This document shows positions 1 through 12,700 of a DNA stretch of 64,000 bases, piece after piece. Position numbers and translations under genes: made by a program. The notes under the pieces are model-generated. The model was given only the letters and a program-made list of their open reading frames with translations, made no database searches and had not been told where the DNA came from. This DNA comes from Paralvinella palmiformis (lineage: Eukaryota; Annelida; Polychaeta; Terebellida; Alvinellidae), in assembly GCA_025642065.1 (NCBI GenBank), contig JAODUP010000563.1:1-64000 (forward strand), written 5' to 3'. Position 1 is the stretch's first letter; every line of letters starts with the position of its first letter.

Positions 1-315
1 GAAGCAACATCCGACCGAGAAAGTCACCGTTTGTATGATTGTTTTTTCGTTTAATTTTCTAACCTGTGTAAGAAATTTCTTTTTCAAATTTCCAAATCAT
101 ATTTATCAATTTTCATTAGGATGTTTTAGTAAGGTAATACAGAAATAACAAGTGACAAAACTTCTACATACTTCATTATGATATACAAACAGTCATCAGA
201 GGAAATTAAGCATGCACTAAACGTGTATTAGATGTTAAATACATAGAAAATACACTATTAATAGCAATAACCATGTCGGTATTATAAGGCACACATACCA
301 ACCAAATTCATTCCT
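1..315. repeat. Diverged direct repeat, copy 1
   Basis: This stretch is repeated at 745-1022. Shared blocks include GAAGCAACATC at the start, AGTTAGGTAATGCAGAAATA-like sequence in the middle, and ATAGCAATAACCATGT followed by TATAAGGC/GCAC near the end. Small indels separate the copies. The window edge cuts copy 1, so its true left border is unknown. I see no coding potential or tRNA-like head, so this is either an old local duplication or two insertions of one element. Confidence 0.7.
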
Positions 316-420
316 AAGCCGCTGTTTACTTATTCTACCATAAGTATTTTCTAAAACCCAATTAGTCATTTCAAAAGAATGCAACAACTTACTCCTTATT
401 TTTCAGCAAAAAAGAGAAAT

Positions 421-600
421 CTAATGGCAATTTAACTGATGAGTCACAGCTTTCTTGCTAATCAGGATGGTGCAATATCCAAACAAGTGCTTCGATTGTT
501 CAAAGTGGAGAGCAGTGTCCCAATAAGCCATGGACAGACGGCTTGAATCTTCGGGATTAATAATCGTCTTTTTACGAAAATAACGTTTAGCGTTAGACAT
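421..600 (-). CDS. Unrecognised 59-codon ORF, possibly a gene fragment
   Basis: An ATG-initiated frame (start codon at 598-600, stop TAG at 421-423) encodes 59 residues beginning MSNAKRYFRKKTIINPEDSS. The N-terminus is basic, followed by a mixed polar segment with SMAYWDTALHFEQ. It ends HQLNCH. Codon use looks protein-like rather than AT-random, but I recognise no family. It sits between the two copies of the direct repeat. It could be a short gene, the 5' exon of a minus-strand gene running off the left edge, or chance. Confidence 0.25.
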   Translation of the reverse strand: MSNAKRYFRKKTIINPEDSSRLSMAYWDTALHFEQSKHLFGYCTILISKKAVTHQLNCH

Positions 601-744
601 GATTAAACGGTCCTTTACTTACTTACTTCAATTTACACAATACCTGGCGATTCCCACAAATACATTTCCTTTCCTGATTAGGATAAATTCTAATTAAATA
701 CATCGAAGATTGGGAGATCCTCTTTGGGGGCTGTGTTTTTAGTG

Positions 745-1022
745 GAAGCAACATCTGACCCAGAAAGCCATTGTGTGCATCTATGCTTTTTTCATCTTAG
801 TACTCTAAACTGTGAAGGAAATTTCCTCTTTCAGAATTTCCCTTCAAGAGTATGTTGTTTAGTTAGGTAATGCAGAAATATTAAGTGACAACAGATATAC
901 AAATAATCATCAGCGTACATTAATCATGCAAGAAACTTGTATACAATGTTAACTTCATAGAAAATACAATAATAATAGCAATAACCATGTGGGCTTCATA
1001 AGGCGCACTTGCCAACCGAATC
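745..1022. repeat. Diverged direct repeat, copy 2
   Basis: Second copy of the sequence at 1-315, same orientation, offset about 744 bases. It runs into a LINE remnant at about 1030, so the pair may be flanking sequence of, or part of, the same composite insertion. Confidence 0.7.
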
Positions 1023-1029
1023 CAATCAT

Positions 1030-1350
1030 TTATTCCACCATAAGAAATTTGTCACACGGTCTCTTCGGTTTTCCCATTCTGTTCCATTTCTGAAATCTTT
1101 TCACTGGCTCCTTGTTCAATCTTGCATAATTTTCAAACTCTGTATTATTGCCTATCATACTCTTTCTTCTGGAGAACCTTCATATCTATTTTCCATGCTT
1201 TCTTTAGCAAGCCCAGATAGCTCCGTTTATCTGGTTTTCACATGTTGGCTGTTCCCAGGGTTGAAACTCATGCTGGGACTAGTGCTTTTTCAGTTGCTAT
1301 CCCTACTCTCTGGAATTCACTCTCTGAACATGTTAAGTCATCAAATAGCA
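1030..1350 (+). mobile_element. Non-LTR retrotransposon (LINE) 3' fragment
   Basis: Broken reading frames match the C-terminal end of a LINE reverse-transcriptase polyprotein. One frame reads FHWLLVQSCIIFKLCIIAYHTL, the decayed version of the LHWLPV..RI.FK motif that follows the RT domain. A second frame, from 1242, reads AFSVAIPTLWNSL, the usual AFS.AAP.LWN.LP motif. The shift between frames shows decay. The stretch from 1350 to 1577 may be its tail but carries no motif I trust. The source family differs from the LINE at 16003-17908. Confidence 0.75.
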
Positions 1351-2539
1351 TAGTTAATTCAGGCATCATTTCTCTTCAGCAGTTAAGCCTAAATGTGAAG
1401 CGCACTCTTACGTTTTATCCATCTAGTTCGTGTCTAAACGCAAAGTTATGGAATATGTTTAATAATGAAACCAAACATCCTATAAGTATAAAGACATTTA
1501 GAAGATCTATTATGTTATGGAATAGTCCAACATGTTCTTGTTTTAACTGCATGCATTGTTCTTTTAAATGTATGTAATTTTCGTGCCACCTATGTTATAG
1601 AACACAAAATCTTTATCATATATCGTATAATCATGTTGTTATTGGCATCATGCATTTTCATCTGTCATCAGTTTTAACCAAGACCAACAACTGGCCTATA
1701 AAGGAAAGATGAAGTTTGGTTTTACAACAGGGCGTTGGTTGGAAGTTCTGTTTCTTTTTCGTTATTCAATCCAGGCAATGGAACCAACTCCGACCGATGT
1801 CAGAACTCTGATATCCGACGTAGTGGTGATAACTATCCCATTTCATAAGTCAAACAATCTAGCTGCCAAAATATTAATACGATCTACTACATATTAAACA
1901 ATCCAGTTCAAAATGCTGATTAAAATGCTATTTCGAAGCCAGACCGGATGCTTCTGAAATCATACGTCACTTAATTAATACAAGCTGTTTGTATTACCCC
2001 GTTATAACAACAACAAAACATCTATTTTCGGAACAAAGGCGCATTTACGAATATTACAGTTAGTATTTATCGTTGGTCCAAACAGCCTCGAGTGTTACTG
2101 AAATGGCAAAAGTAAACTACATAGTGAAATTCCTGTGTAAGACAATTGTTTTGTACTTTTGTAACAAGAAACATCTACCAAGCTGTCGAATTTATGTAAA
2201 TGAACCGACGACGACGTCAGTTAGTAGTAGTTAGGTTGAGCACGGCTCGAGGTCGAGGCAGCTACATAATCATTGTACCATTTGAAATCAGAACACGTGG
2301 CTTTTTCCCTTCCGGCCATACAATCTGGCATTGGAGGAACCCACCATGGCTACCCTCCGGTAATTATCGTAAACATGGTCGGGGCAGGTGTATGCAATTT
2401 TCACAAGACAGACAAAGTTGTCGTTTCCAAAGATGGTTAGTGTCAGTGTAACGGTGGTCTGATATTTCGAATGTTTGCTGCTGGACCATACCTTCACACC
2501 TTAAACCATTTGTCACATACAATTTCTCTTCAGTGACGA

Positions 2540-2720
2540 TGATTGATGTTTTACGGCCACTTTTGTGCACAAGGTAGGCTAAATGGGCCGAGCGACTTCC
2601 AAAGGTAATGAGACGAAGTGAAAGACGAAACAACCTTCAGATATGCCCACGCCGGGATTCGAATACGGGTGGTGGTGATCTGTAGTCCAGCACGCTACCG
2701 CTAGACGATGGAGGCGCCCA
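2540..2720 (-). mobile_element. tRNA-derived SINE (family B), copy 1, with perfect target-site duplication
   Basis: Read on the minus strand, the element starts with a tRNA-like head: an A-box-like TCTAGCGGTAGCGTGC and a B-box-like GTATTCGAATCCC about 40 bases later. A body follows containing GCTCGGCCCATTTAGCCTAC, and the 3' end is GTAAAACATCAATCATC. It is flanked by a perfect 15-base duplication, TCTCTTCAGTGACGA, at 2525-2539 and 2721-2735. This fits L1/CR1-type mobilisation and a recent insertion. A related copy lies at 8715-8890. Confidence 0.88.
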
Positions 2721-3164
2721 TCTCTTCAGTGACGAATCAGGACTAAATGATAAAGGATCTCCAATATACTAGAATGTTTGGGACTACGTTCCAGCAGAGA
2801 GCAATTTCGGATATTGTGATCAATAGATTCTGGACTTCCGGATAATGGCCTTTCGGTGACGATAAGTTCACTGATGCCGCAATGACAGAAGAATAACCAT
2901 CCGTAGTAGTTCTATATCTCAATGTTTCCATACATGATCTGGTTATTGACTTATAGGCCCTAATGATGATTCGCCAGTAATTAGTCCATATTTCTAAACT
3001 AGCATTGTCCAGTTACGCATTCTTTTGGCCAAAATCAGGAAAGGTCGTCTAAATTTAAAGCCAGAAAATACGACATCAGCCAGAGACAAGGTCATACAAA
3101 TCCTGTAGAGATTCAAGTTAGATCACCTTCCCTATACCTAACAAATAAAAACCGGTTCACTTTG

Positions 3165-3670
3165 TTCTAGTACCCCAAATAATATGTTTTCGGGATGACT
3201 TTCTAATGGACACCAGTTCACACAGGTATTCTGGCGCCATATCATTAATAAATAAGTTATTAATAAAATCTTGAAATGGTCCAACATGTAGTTTTTGAAG
3301 AATTGGAGTGATAAGATCATATTTTCAAGTATTTGTCACTATGCGAGCTGCACTATTCTGAATTCGCTGAAGGCGATTGATGTTCTTATCAGCTATGCCA
3401 TATAACAGGGAGTTGCAATAGTCTATACGAGATGTGACAAAGGCATGGACTACATTTACTACAGTGCTTCTTGTGTTAAGAATCCTCTTAAACAGTGGAT
3501 GTTCTTAAGATGGTAATAGGCAGTTCAGCATACTGATGTGACATGTTCATACACGTTAATACATTGACTAATTTTTCACCCGAAACAAGGCTGTTTCAGT
3601 GCTGTGACCAGCTTTATAGGCAGACTGTAGTGATTTATTAAGGTTATCATTGATTAAACAAACACCGCTG
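3165..3670 (-). mobile_element. Internally deleted copy of the LINE found at 16003-17908
   Basis: On the minus strand this segment is nearly collinear with 17190-17590 of the longer LINE. It shares the HAFVTS.IDYCNSLLYGI frame and the stretch GTGTGAACTGG..TCCATTAGAAAGTC. Farther into the element (higher plus coordinates, about 3570-3650) the match jumps to 16540-16600, so roughly 600 bases covering the RT core are missing. Stops interrupt the frame. It is a dead copy of the same family. Confidence 0.8.
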
Positions 3671-4289
3671 TGGCTGTGCACTGCTACAAAAGAATAACAA
3701 CGTTTAACAGAACCACTTCAATTTATTTTCGGATCCTAACGTTCTTTAATGCCTGCTAAGAGAAACATCTGTCCGGTAGACAGGCAAATTCGTTGATACC
3801 CGGAATAAAACATTCGACACATCCCACACATTTTCGGTCAGTTATCTCTCAACGAGCGAATGATCGGTAACCCAATCTGCTTAACGATTAGCCTATTAAT
3901 TTAGATGTCTTAAGCCATGCATATTCCAGATGTAGTCTACTCTTAGAGAAGGACAAACACCGCCATTTTTTTTAGTAAGGAAACCACCGTAACTAAAAAA
4001 AAAATTCTTGCTTTCTTGTTTAATTATTTTCGACTACTGCTAGTGCTATTGAACTCCATGAAAATTTAATTAGATACGTAGATTATGGTGCCTAGTTAAA
4101 GCTTATTCACAGCACTGTTTATCCTGTTGTAGAGATAATTTATCGGCAAGGTCAGATAGGGTGATTTTGGAATTAAATGATAACATGAAGGGGGAGTGAA
4201 GGGACTGGAGAGATTTCTTTTCCTAGAAGTGTTGGCCAGATGGTAGTATTTCCGGATTAAATATGTCTGGATATTTTAAATTCACTAAA

Positions 4290-4520
4290 GCTATCTGATT
4301 TTTTATAGTAAGAAATACTATATATAATAGGGAGTTATCACAAATCAAGCGATACCTAACAAAAACATGGACCGCTGATAAGAGAGCTTCATGTGTCTTA
4401 TATCAAGAACAGCTTTAGGCTGTGGATGTTATTAATCTGGTAGCAGGCAGATGTGATCAGTCATATTAACCACATACATGTTATTTTCCAAACACTATAG
4501 AGGAGTCAGACACATAGCCA
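4290..4520 (-). mobile_element. Degraded LINE fragment
   Basis: On the minus strand the sequence resembles the region around the RT C-terminus of the same kind of LINE: a CTACCAG..TTAA.AACATCCACAGCCT.AAG block, then VHVFV-like and NSLLY-like codons, all disrupted. Divergence from the other copies is high and the borders are approximate. Confidence 0.5.
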
Positions 4521-4529
4521 ACACTTGGT

Positions 4530-6316
4530 ATTACAGGGTGATCACCCACACACTCCACTACACAAACAATCTTACAAAGTAGTATCCGACTAAAAAATAA
4601 CCAACAGTACAAAACCTAATCAAACTTCCATATTCCAAAACAAAATTACAAAATATTTTATAAAAGTGAATTGTATTTTTTTTATTATTATTTGATGACT
4701 AACTACCTTCCATTTGAAAATTTACACTTTAATAAAGCTTCAATTATGGGAATTCAGAATTATGGGAATTCAGAATATTCCCATATCTGAAAATTGGGCA
4801 ATTACAGATTTTCTGTGCATCTTAACAGAATTGTATGATATGGTGTTCTATCAAATAGTTTATATATTGCCAAGACACACACGCGCGCGCATGCATGCAC
4901 ACATACACACACAGCAATTTGAAAATCAATGACAAATGAGTCTATCTCCTGGATTTCAGAAGAGATAAACTACTATGAGTGAGTAAGTGAGCAACATTTA
5001 AATACATATTGGCACAAACAGATCATTTACTGTCAACATAGTCTGACACATCTTATGATAGCAGGCCGACATAAAGAGCCAATTCTAGACCCCAAACAAG
5101 ATACAAATATGGAATATTTGGTAATTTTCACAGAAAGTCTGGTGGAAAATCCTTGAATACCATAAGCCAGAACCCAAAACATTAACAAAGGTCATTAATT
5201 ACCCAGGCTGTCAAGTAACTGAAATAATCTAGAGAAGTAAACATTAAATTGAAGCTTACTGATTAGTATGTAAATTATACAATTCTATTAACACTGCATC
5301 ATATTAGGAATTCTTGAGTTGTTATTTGTATAGCATAAGAGCAGTCAATTATCAGATATCAATCTATGATGGAAAAAAGATAATTCCTCAATACAAAAAG
5401 CAGCTTACTTTCAAATGATATAGTGATCAAAATAACTTTGTAAATTATCAAACCTGTTTTATATGATAGTTATGGCTTTTCACAGCAATCATACAGAGAA
5501 TAACAAAACAGGAAACAAAAATAGGAAAGTTACAAAAAATGCCTCTACTGATACTTGAAGGTACCTTTTGGTCAAACCAAAATAAAACAAATATGGTATT
5601 TAAAAAGCCTTTGAAAATTCATAAATAAACTGCATAATCATAATAACAAGAACATATTTAATATGGGTACATTTTAATGTATAATATGTTTGAGTTCACA
5701 TTGACTAATGGTAACAATTTTAAGCAAATAAGATACTTTTATTTGCATTACTAATTAAATGGGAAAACTAAAATTATGTATTTACTGTTTGCTACAACTA
5801 AAATCAAAAACATTTTTGGGTGAAAAATTCACTGTCAGATATTGACATTCACCTGCATTTCTCACCATTTCAATCAGAATTTTATTAAATTTGACAATAG
5901 GAATGATATAACAGAATGATTTATATATATATAGTCATTAATGGACATCAAGACAATAGCTTATATCAGATCATGACTCATTTAATTTAATATGTCTAAA
6001 ACAACTGAGACATTCCTTTTTGCTGTCTAGATATGTACCAAGATCCACAAAATATCTCATTATGTCAAATGAACTTATAACATAAATCCTATTAAGTGTA
6101 GCTGATATGTTGTATATAAAATTGTAACAAGAATATGACTCAAACAAAGATTAACACATAAATATATCACTACACTTCAGTCAATAAAAGAATAACTCTT
6201 AATCATTGTAAACTTCAAATGACAATTTTGCTTTAGTACTTTTATCGAGTTCAAGTAATGGGCTCTTAATCTTACACTGATTCAGTTCCTGGTATTTTAT
6301 AGCATGAAAATCATAT
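4530..6316. other. AT-rich stretch, probably including the 3' UTR of the TRMU-like gene
   Basis: I see no coding region here. It contains an alternating purine-pyrimidine tract (CA/CG/TG) at about 4876-4916. TTTATT motifs on the plus strand, for example near 5741, would read AATAAA on the minus strand and could serve as polyadenylation signals for the gene ending at 6317. Which one is used cannot be told from sequence. Confidence 0.4.
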
Positions 6317-6712
6317 TCAGCTCGGAAAAATGGTGTCAGTAGAGTTTTTTATTGATGTATTACAACCAGTTTTTTTATATTTCTTGTAGTTCAGTACATA
6401 TTTGGAAGGACCAGCTCGCAGAATCTTGGCACCACCAATACATTCCTCTCCATGATAGAATGCTACCACATGACCTGGTATGGCATTTCTGAAGGGCTGA
6501 AGTGAAGATGCAATGACATGATCATAACTGTAATATACATCACGGGATCCAAGAGTCAGTGAGCATTTACTAGTTGGCTGATAACAATGAAGCCGCAGTT
6601 CAGCATCCATCATCTGTTTCTCAAAGAAGCTGTTTGGTATTTCATGAGCCCACAGAACCAATGACATGAACAGTGTATCTGTATAGAGTGAAGGATGATT
6701 TAGATCCTGAAC
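6317..6712 (-). CDS. TRMU: TRMU-like terminal exon: C-terminal barrel
   Basis: Residues 273-403. Begins VQDLNHPSLYTDTL, matching the D.P.L(Y/F)...L region, and carries the best-conserved part of the C-terminal domain, AIPGHVVAFYHGEECIGGAK, followed by ILRAGPSKY. A low-complexity tail ends in IFPS and TGA at 6317-6319. The acceptor is TTCTAG/GTT. Confidence 0.93.
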   Translation of the reverse strand, partial: VQDLNHPSLYTDTLFMSLVLWAHEIPNSFFEKQMMDAELRLHCYQPTSKCSLTLGSRDVYYSYDHVIASSLQPFRNAIPGHVVAFYHGEECIGGAKILRAGPSKYVLNYKKYKKTGCNTSIKNSTDTIFPS

Positions 6713-9700
6713 CTAGAAATGAATAAACCGATAAAATATTCATTGAATACAAGCTATCAAATACATATACTGATATAGCTCTGTGCCAAGGTAAATATTA
6801 TTTAAAAAGATAAACAAATATGAATAATTACAAATTAATGTTTTGCTGCTATCTACTAAGCTTTGTTTCTTGGTTTACAATTTAAATTAAAATGCCATGT
6901 AATTTTTGTCAAGACATCCTCACTTAATTGGGTTTCAGTTAACTATTATAAAATAATGATACACCATTAACTGAAAACAGTTGGTAAAAATGTTGTAACA
7001 TATCAGAGAAGTGATCATTATCATTATAATGATAATGTATTATAATGATGACTGTTTTGCAATAATGATAATGAAACGATTTTACTTAACTAAATTATAA
7101 TAACAAAATCATAATGATGGGTTCATAATAAAAAATAGTGAACTAAAAAAAATACATTATGGTATTTGCCATTGGTATTATTTATCAAAATGGGAAGGAA
7201 AGTATTCTAATAAACAATAATAAAAGGGTCATTTTCTTTTATACTATGAATTACTAAGAAATGGGTATGAATGAGTGTTTTATTTACTCTGGCCTATAAC
7301 ATATGGCTGAGGAGATACTCCCTACAGAAACACACAAAAATGGGCACAGGTGAGATTTGGATTCTAACCTGCAGATTTGCAGTGGAGTGCATCCCAAAAA
7401 AGTGGCACAGCTGAAATTTGGATTCTAACTTAGAAGTTTGCAGTACAGTGCCAAAATTACCAGAAAATAACATGAAAATTAACTGAAGATGAATTCCCTT
7501 GCAACAAATGAATATGTTTGAATAGTTGAACATAACCAAAACAATTGCTTTTGTAGTTTCTTTTTAAACAGTTGGTTTACTTGGTTCATTTAAAAGATGC
7601 ACCAAAGATTATTTTTAGAACAATGATGTATAGGACAGTATTTGACATATATACAAGGTAACTGAATGATTAAATTGTCAGAGTAATAACATGAATTATT
7701 TAATGAATAAATTTTAAAATAAGTTATCTTATTCTAAATTATGCATTCCACTTGTAAATCATAATGACAATGAAAGTCTTACAAAAATAATAATGAAATA
7801 ATAAATAAATGAAAATTTAGAACCATAATGAAATAATAATAAATATTTAGAAAATAATGGTTGTGAATATAGGTTTGTACAATATCATCTAGAAAGAGAG
7901 ATTTTCTAACTTCAGTGAGTGGATTGTTTAGCCTTAGCAGTGGGCACATCTTAAAAATATGTCCATGGGGTAATTCCCTAGGAATACATCCTACAAACAC
8001 AGAAAGATTAGCTTAATAAACCCCCTACATTAGAGGTTTCTAGTGCAGTGCATTAACCACTGCATTATAGGAGCCCCACAGAAGTGATTGTAAGAACTGA
8101 CACTATCATGTTATAAAACTTAATGTTTTTATTGTCACTTCACTTTAAGCACATAAATTCTAACAAACAATTCCATGTAAAATTAGACACCCAAGCATAC
8201 CAGAGAGCCATTCAACTGTTCAAATGAATGGCCAAAACTAATTCTGAGTCAGTAAAACAATTATGAACACAGGTATTTTTGTAATAATTCAAGAACAATT
8301 TTATATGTACACAAGATATTTTCTATATCAAAGCACCAATTTTCATCACTTGCACAAACAAATATCTACTCAGATCTCCACCCTGAAAGGTGGAACCCAG
8401 ATAGCCAATGGTTATTTTTATTAAATATCTAAGTTGAATGGCCATATATAATTTTTAGCAAAACCTACACAAACAACAAGAAAATTTCATTTTATATGAC
8501 TATTTATATATTATAATCACTTGTTCCTCCAAGGTGCTTTCATTCAGATGATTTTCCCCTCAATATTTTCAGAATAACACTCTTTTCAAAGTATAACACT
8601 AATGAATCATTTTCATGGTTTCATTTTCAACTGGAAATTTCTTACTACTTCTTTAACAATACCTTTGTGTTATCACAATGCATTTGGAAACAAATAAACT
8701 ATTATTGTGGGGATGATGATGATTGGTGTTTTACAGCTACTTTTGTGCACATTGTAGGCTAAATGGGCCAAGTGACCTCCAAAGGTAATGAAATAAAGTC
8801 AAAGATGAAACAACCTTCAGATATGCCGACGCCAAGATTCAATATGTGGTCCAACATGCTATCACTAGACCACAGATGCACCCTATATTTTTATTGTGGG
8901 GATCATACAACCTGTTGATTTATTTTAGGTCTGATTATGTGATTTGTTTCCTTTGCATTAGTTTAATCTGCCAATGATAGCAACAGAAATATAAAATTAC
9001 TGTATAAAATTACTCATAATACAGTTACCTGTATTATATTAATCAATTTTGTCAGTGAAATTAAGTTCTTAAATCCATTTTTATATATACATAACTTCAG
9101 CTTTATGTTTGAAATCTTATTTCAGAGAAGAAATGTTGACCTGTGCAGAGGACTAAACATTAGTACAGAACAGGTACCTAGCCAGGAAATAAGCTTTACA
9201 CTTTTAGTTTCAGTATATGTTTGAAACATATTTAAATAATTTATTTATTGTCCAAAACCAGTTATAGATATTCATTGAATTGCTTATTAGTAAGGCCTTG
9301 GCATTTTCCCTTTACTCTGCAATTGATTTGTTTAAAATGAGCAGTTAATCAGTCACACATAACAAAATTAAGCACTATAATTCAGTTAGTTGCTTATTGC
9401 AAATAAAATAATTATGATAAACATAGTATAAATTAAGCCTACCACTTTTATGCTATTTTTGTCTCGGTTCTTTTCAGCAACAAAAAAAGTTTTGCCTTCA
9501 ATTACAATGGTTTTGCCAATATGCCATAAATGCAAACCTGCAAAGGAAGAAAACAGTTTGAAGAATGATAATGCTGTCATACATTAATAAAAGTGAATAT
9601 GGGAAGAACTGTATTTGCTCATAGCTCTATATTCCTGTACATCGTTTGATTTTGCACATGGTCTGCCTCTCTAAAAAATATTTATAAAATATTTCTGAGT

Positions 9701-12700
9701 TTTGGACTATGACTAAAATTTCAACTTCTATTTTCAAACTCAGTGTAATACTGCCATGTGGTGAATCAGTTAGCACTTTTGTGATAAACACTCTATGCTA
9801 TCAGATTAAACACAAATGAACATTTTCATTAATTATTTAATTAAGGAACTGCAATAAGCTAGGTAAAGCTGAAAACTGTATCCAAAAGCAAATGACTATG
9901 TACTGTTAAATGGTCTAAGTTCTAACAATGTTCTTGTTCTACTAAATTAAACTTTTCAGACTAAGTTATCAATATAGAATGCCTACTCTTAGTGGACATA
10001 GAACTCAAAAGGCTTGTGTATGCTAGCATTCAGCAATCTCTACAAGTAATACAACATGGATGTCTTCTGATATATTAGGGGTATTATCTAATCTGATTGC
10101 TCATCTCAGTTTTAGGATGACCTACTAATCTTCTAATTGCTGTCTTGGTTAACTATGTAGTCAGTGAAAACTGAAGAATACTACGAGTAAAATTAACACT
10201 TCTTCATGGATCACCCTCTTGATACAATTGAATTAATTGATCTGTAATTTGCTGTCATATGAATCTTGCTTACTTTAATCACATCATTCCATATCAAGAA
10301 TATTTTCAATGAGATTCTGGTTAAGAGTGGAATCAATGTGGTAGTGCTCCATTATTTTATGTTATGTTTAATGAGTTTTAGGGGTTTCAGTATTAATAGG
10401 TTCTAATTCAGGAGAACCTGAAAAGAAATTCAGCAGATTTCTAAGTTACATAAAATCTTTGCGAATAACTTAGTGTATTGTGTTCTCAGAAAAAGTTTTT
10501 ATCATATGATTTTCATGGCTCAAAAGCAATACCTAACTAAGCATTTCTACTTGATTCATTCATGAATTGCTCATGAACCTTCATGCTCTATGAGACCCCA
10601 GCTGAAGTCATCAGGTTCTTGTTGCTATGTATAAAAGGATACTCTTATTTTCAAACCAAAATGTGAAACATATTAAAAACAGTACATGTAAAATCATTCC
10701 TAATAAGTTACCAATGTGTATATTATGTACACAGATACTTCCAGACTATAACATGGATTCCCATTTGTGATTATTTCTTGACTTAATTAAATAAAAAGAT
10801 CCTCTTACTTATTTTAAAACAGGTATATTAACACATGACAATGTCATGTACTTGGCCAAATTATAAATAAATCTGCATTATAAAACTCATGAAACAGTAA
10901 ATATTTATACCTGTTATGAATATTTAGTATTGATTGTTTTAGTTCTTATTTACTTTGGTAACAAGAAAGCATCATAAGAAATAAACAAATTTTGGGGAGC
11001 AAATGAAAGTATTCTGCAACTGAACCCCATTCACTACAATGGTAATCGGAAGTGGGGGGCATTTCTAATCTGAAGCCTCAGGGCCAGAAATGATCTACAA
11101 TCATAACAGAGTGACTCAGAAAGGTCACTAAGATATTAATCATATCATGTGATATGCACTTAAATCTAACATGAAACCAATAATAACACCTAAGAACTAC
11201 GTGGAGGTCTGCTTTTATGGTGTAAATGTTCTTACTAATTAACTAGTAAACGTACCATCATGCTCCCCTAATTCAGCACCACTTTCAAGATCAAAAATCT
11301 TCCCTGTTGTATCAGGAAACTCCTAAAACATAAACACCATAGCAAAGTAACAACATAACTATACAACAGTTGGATTTGGGGCATTCATTTATTAGATAGT
11401 AATCAATCTTATTCTCATCAGTACAGTGACAGACATATTTCTAAACAGGTGGGAACATTGTAAACAAAGAGGATAACTGGAAAAGTGAATCAATTAGCAT
11501 ACAAACAAAAACTTTGTTGTCTTTTCTCCTTGCCATGCATCATAAAAGTATCAAATCAGAAAGCCAACATTTATTTTCATATAAATATAGATGAAATACC
11601 TTTTCTAGACATCTAATCAACTGCTTCTCTTTCAACAAGACATCAATCTATGTCAAAGAAACATGGAAAAGAAATTACATCAAGTCATATAAACTATAGT
11701 ACAAATAATACACCAACCATTATCAAATCATTCATACTTAAAAATGATGTAGTGTTATGAAATAATCTCAGCTGCATCTATGCTTCTATCAAAATAGTAT
11801 TTGTACCATGATGTCATTTTTGCCAAAGAGATGTTTCAATTCAGAGGCAGCTACAATTCTTGAAACAACACCCCTGTTGAAGTCTCCCAATGGGAAAAAT
11901 GCTCTTTGGAGACAAGCTTGGGGAACAAGGCAGAGGTGATAGCTTTGGTCCTCTAACTGATCAACTGCTTTAAACAATTTATTACCTGATAAATAAATAA
12001 TAAAACAGTAAATCACAGGACACAAACATCAGCTGGAATGATTAATAATGAAATAAACTGAGTCTTACCTTTGATATGATTTTGAAGGGGAAAAAAATCA
12101 GCAATAAAACTAATTCTGTACATGGTAGTAGAGTTAAAATCATTGGTACCCTAACATTTTAAGCTACAATCAAATTTAAAGATGAATTTTCTCAGGTCAC
12201 AACAGAATGACATGCCATTGCCAATTAACTAAATAAGAGTTAGGTGTTAAACTTAAAGACTCAGCCTCAGAGAATTATAGCTCCATTTTATACTTCATTT
12301 TGAGAAGCAAGTAAAAGAAGATGGTTTCAGATAGAATATAACATCATGAATGCATTACCCATGAAATTAAAAACAAATATGTTTACAACACTCAGTCACT
12401 GATGAATGCATGGCTGAGGTGAATGAGCATATGTGATGTTCATATGTCTATCATATAAATGTACTGGTATAGAAGCTGAACTGTTGTAGGACTGCATACT
12501 TGATCCAGGAAAACAAAGTACAGTAAGCACCAATTATATGTTCACTTCTCCAGCTTACTTGACAACCTGGGTAATTAATTACCTTTGTTAATGTTTTGGA
12601 TTCTGACAAATACAGTGTGAAAACCTACAAAAACTTTAATTTCTTCAGTCTAAATACTTGGGAGTCGAGCACCCCCACATTACACCCACTTCCACAGTAT

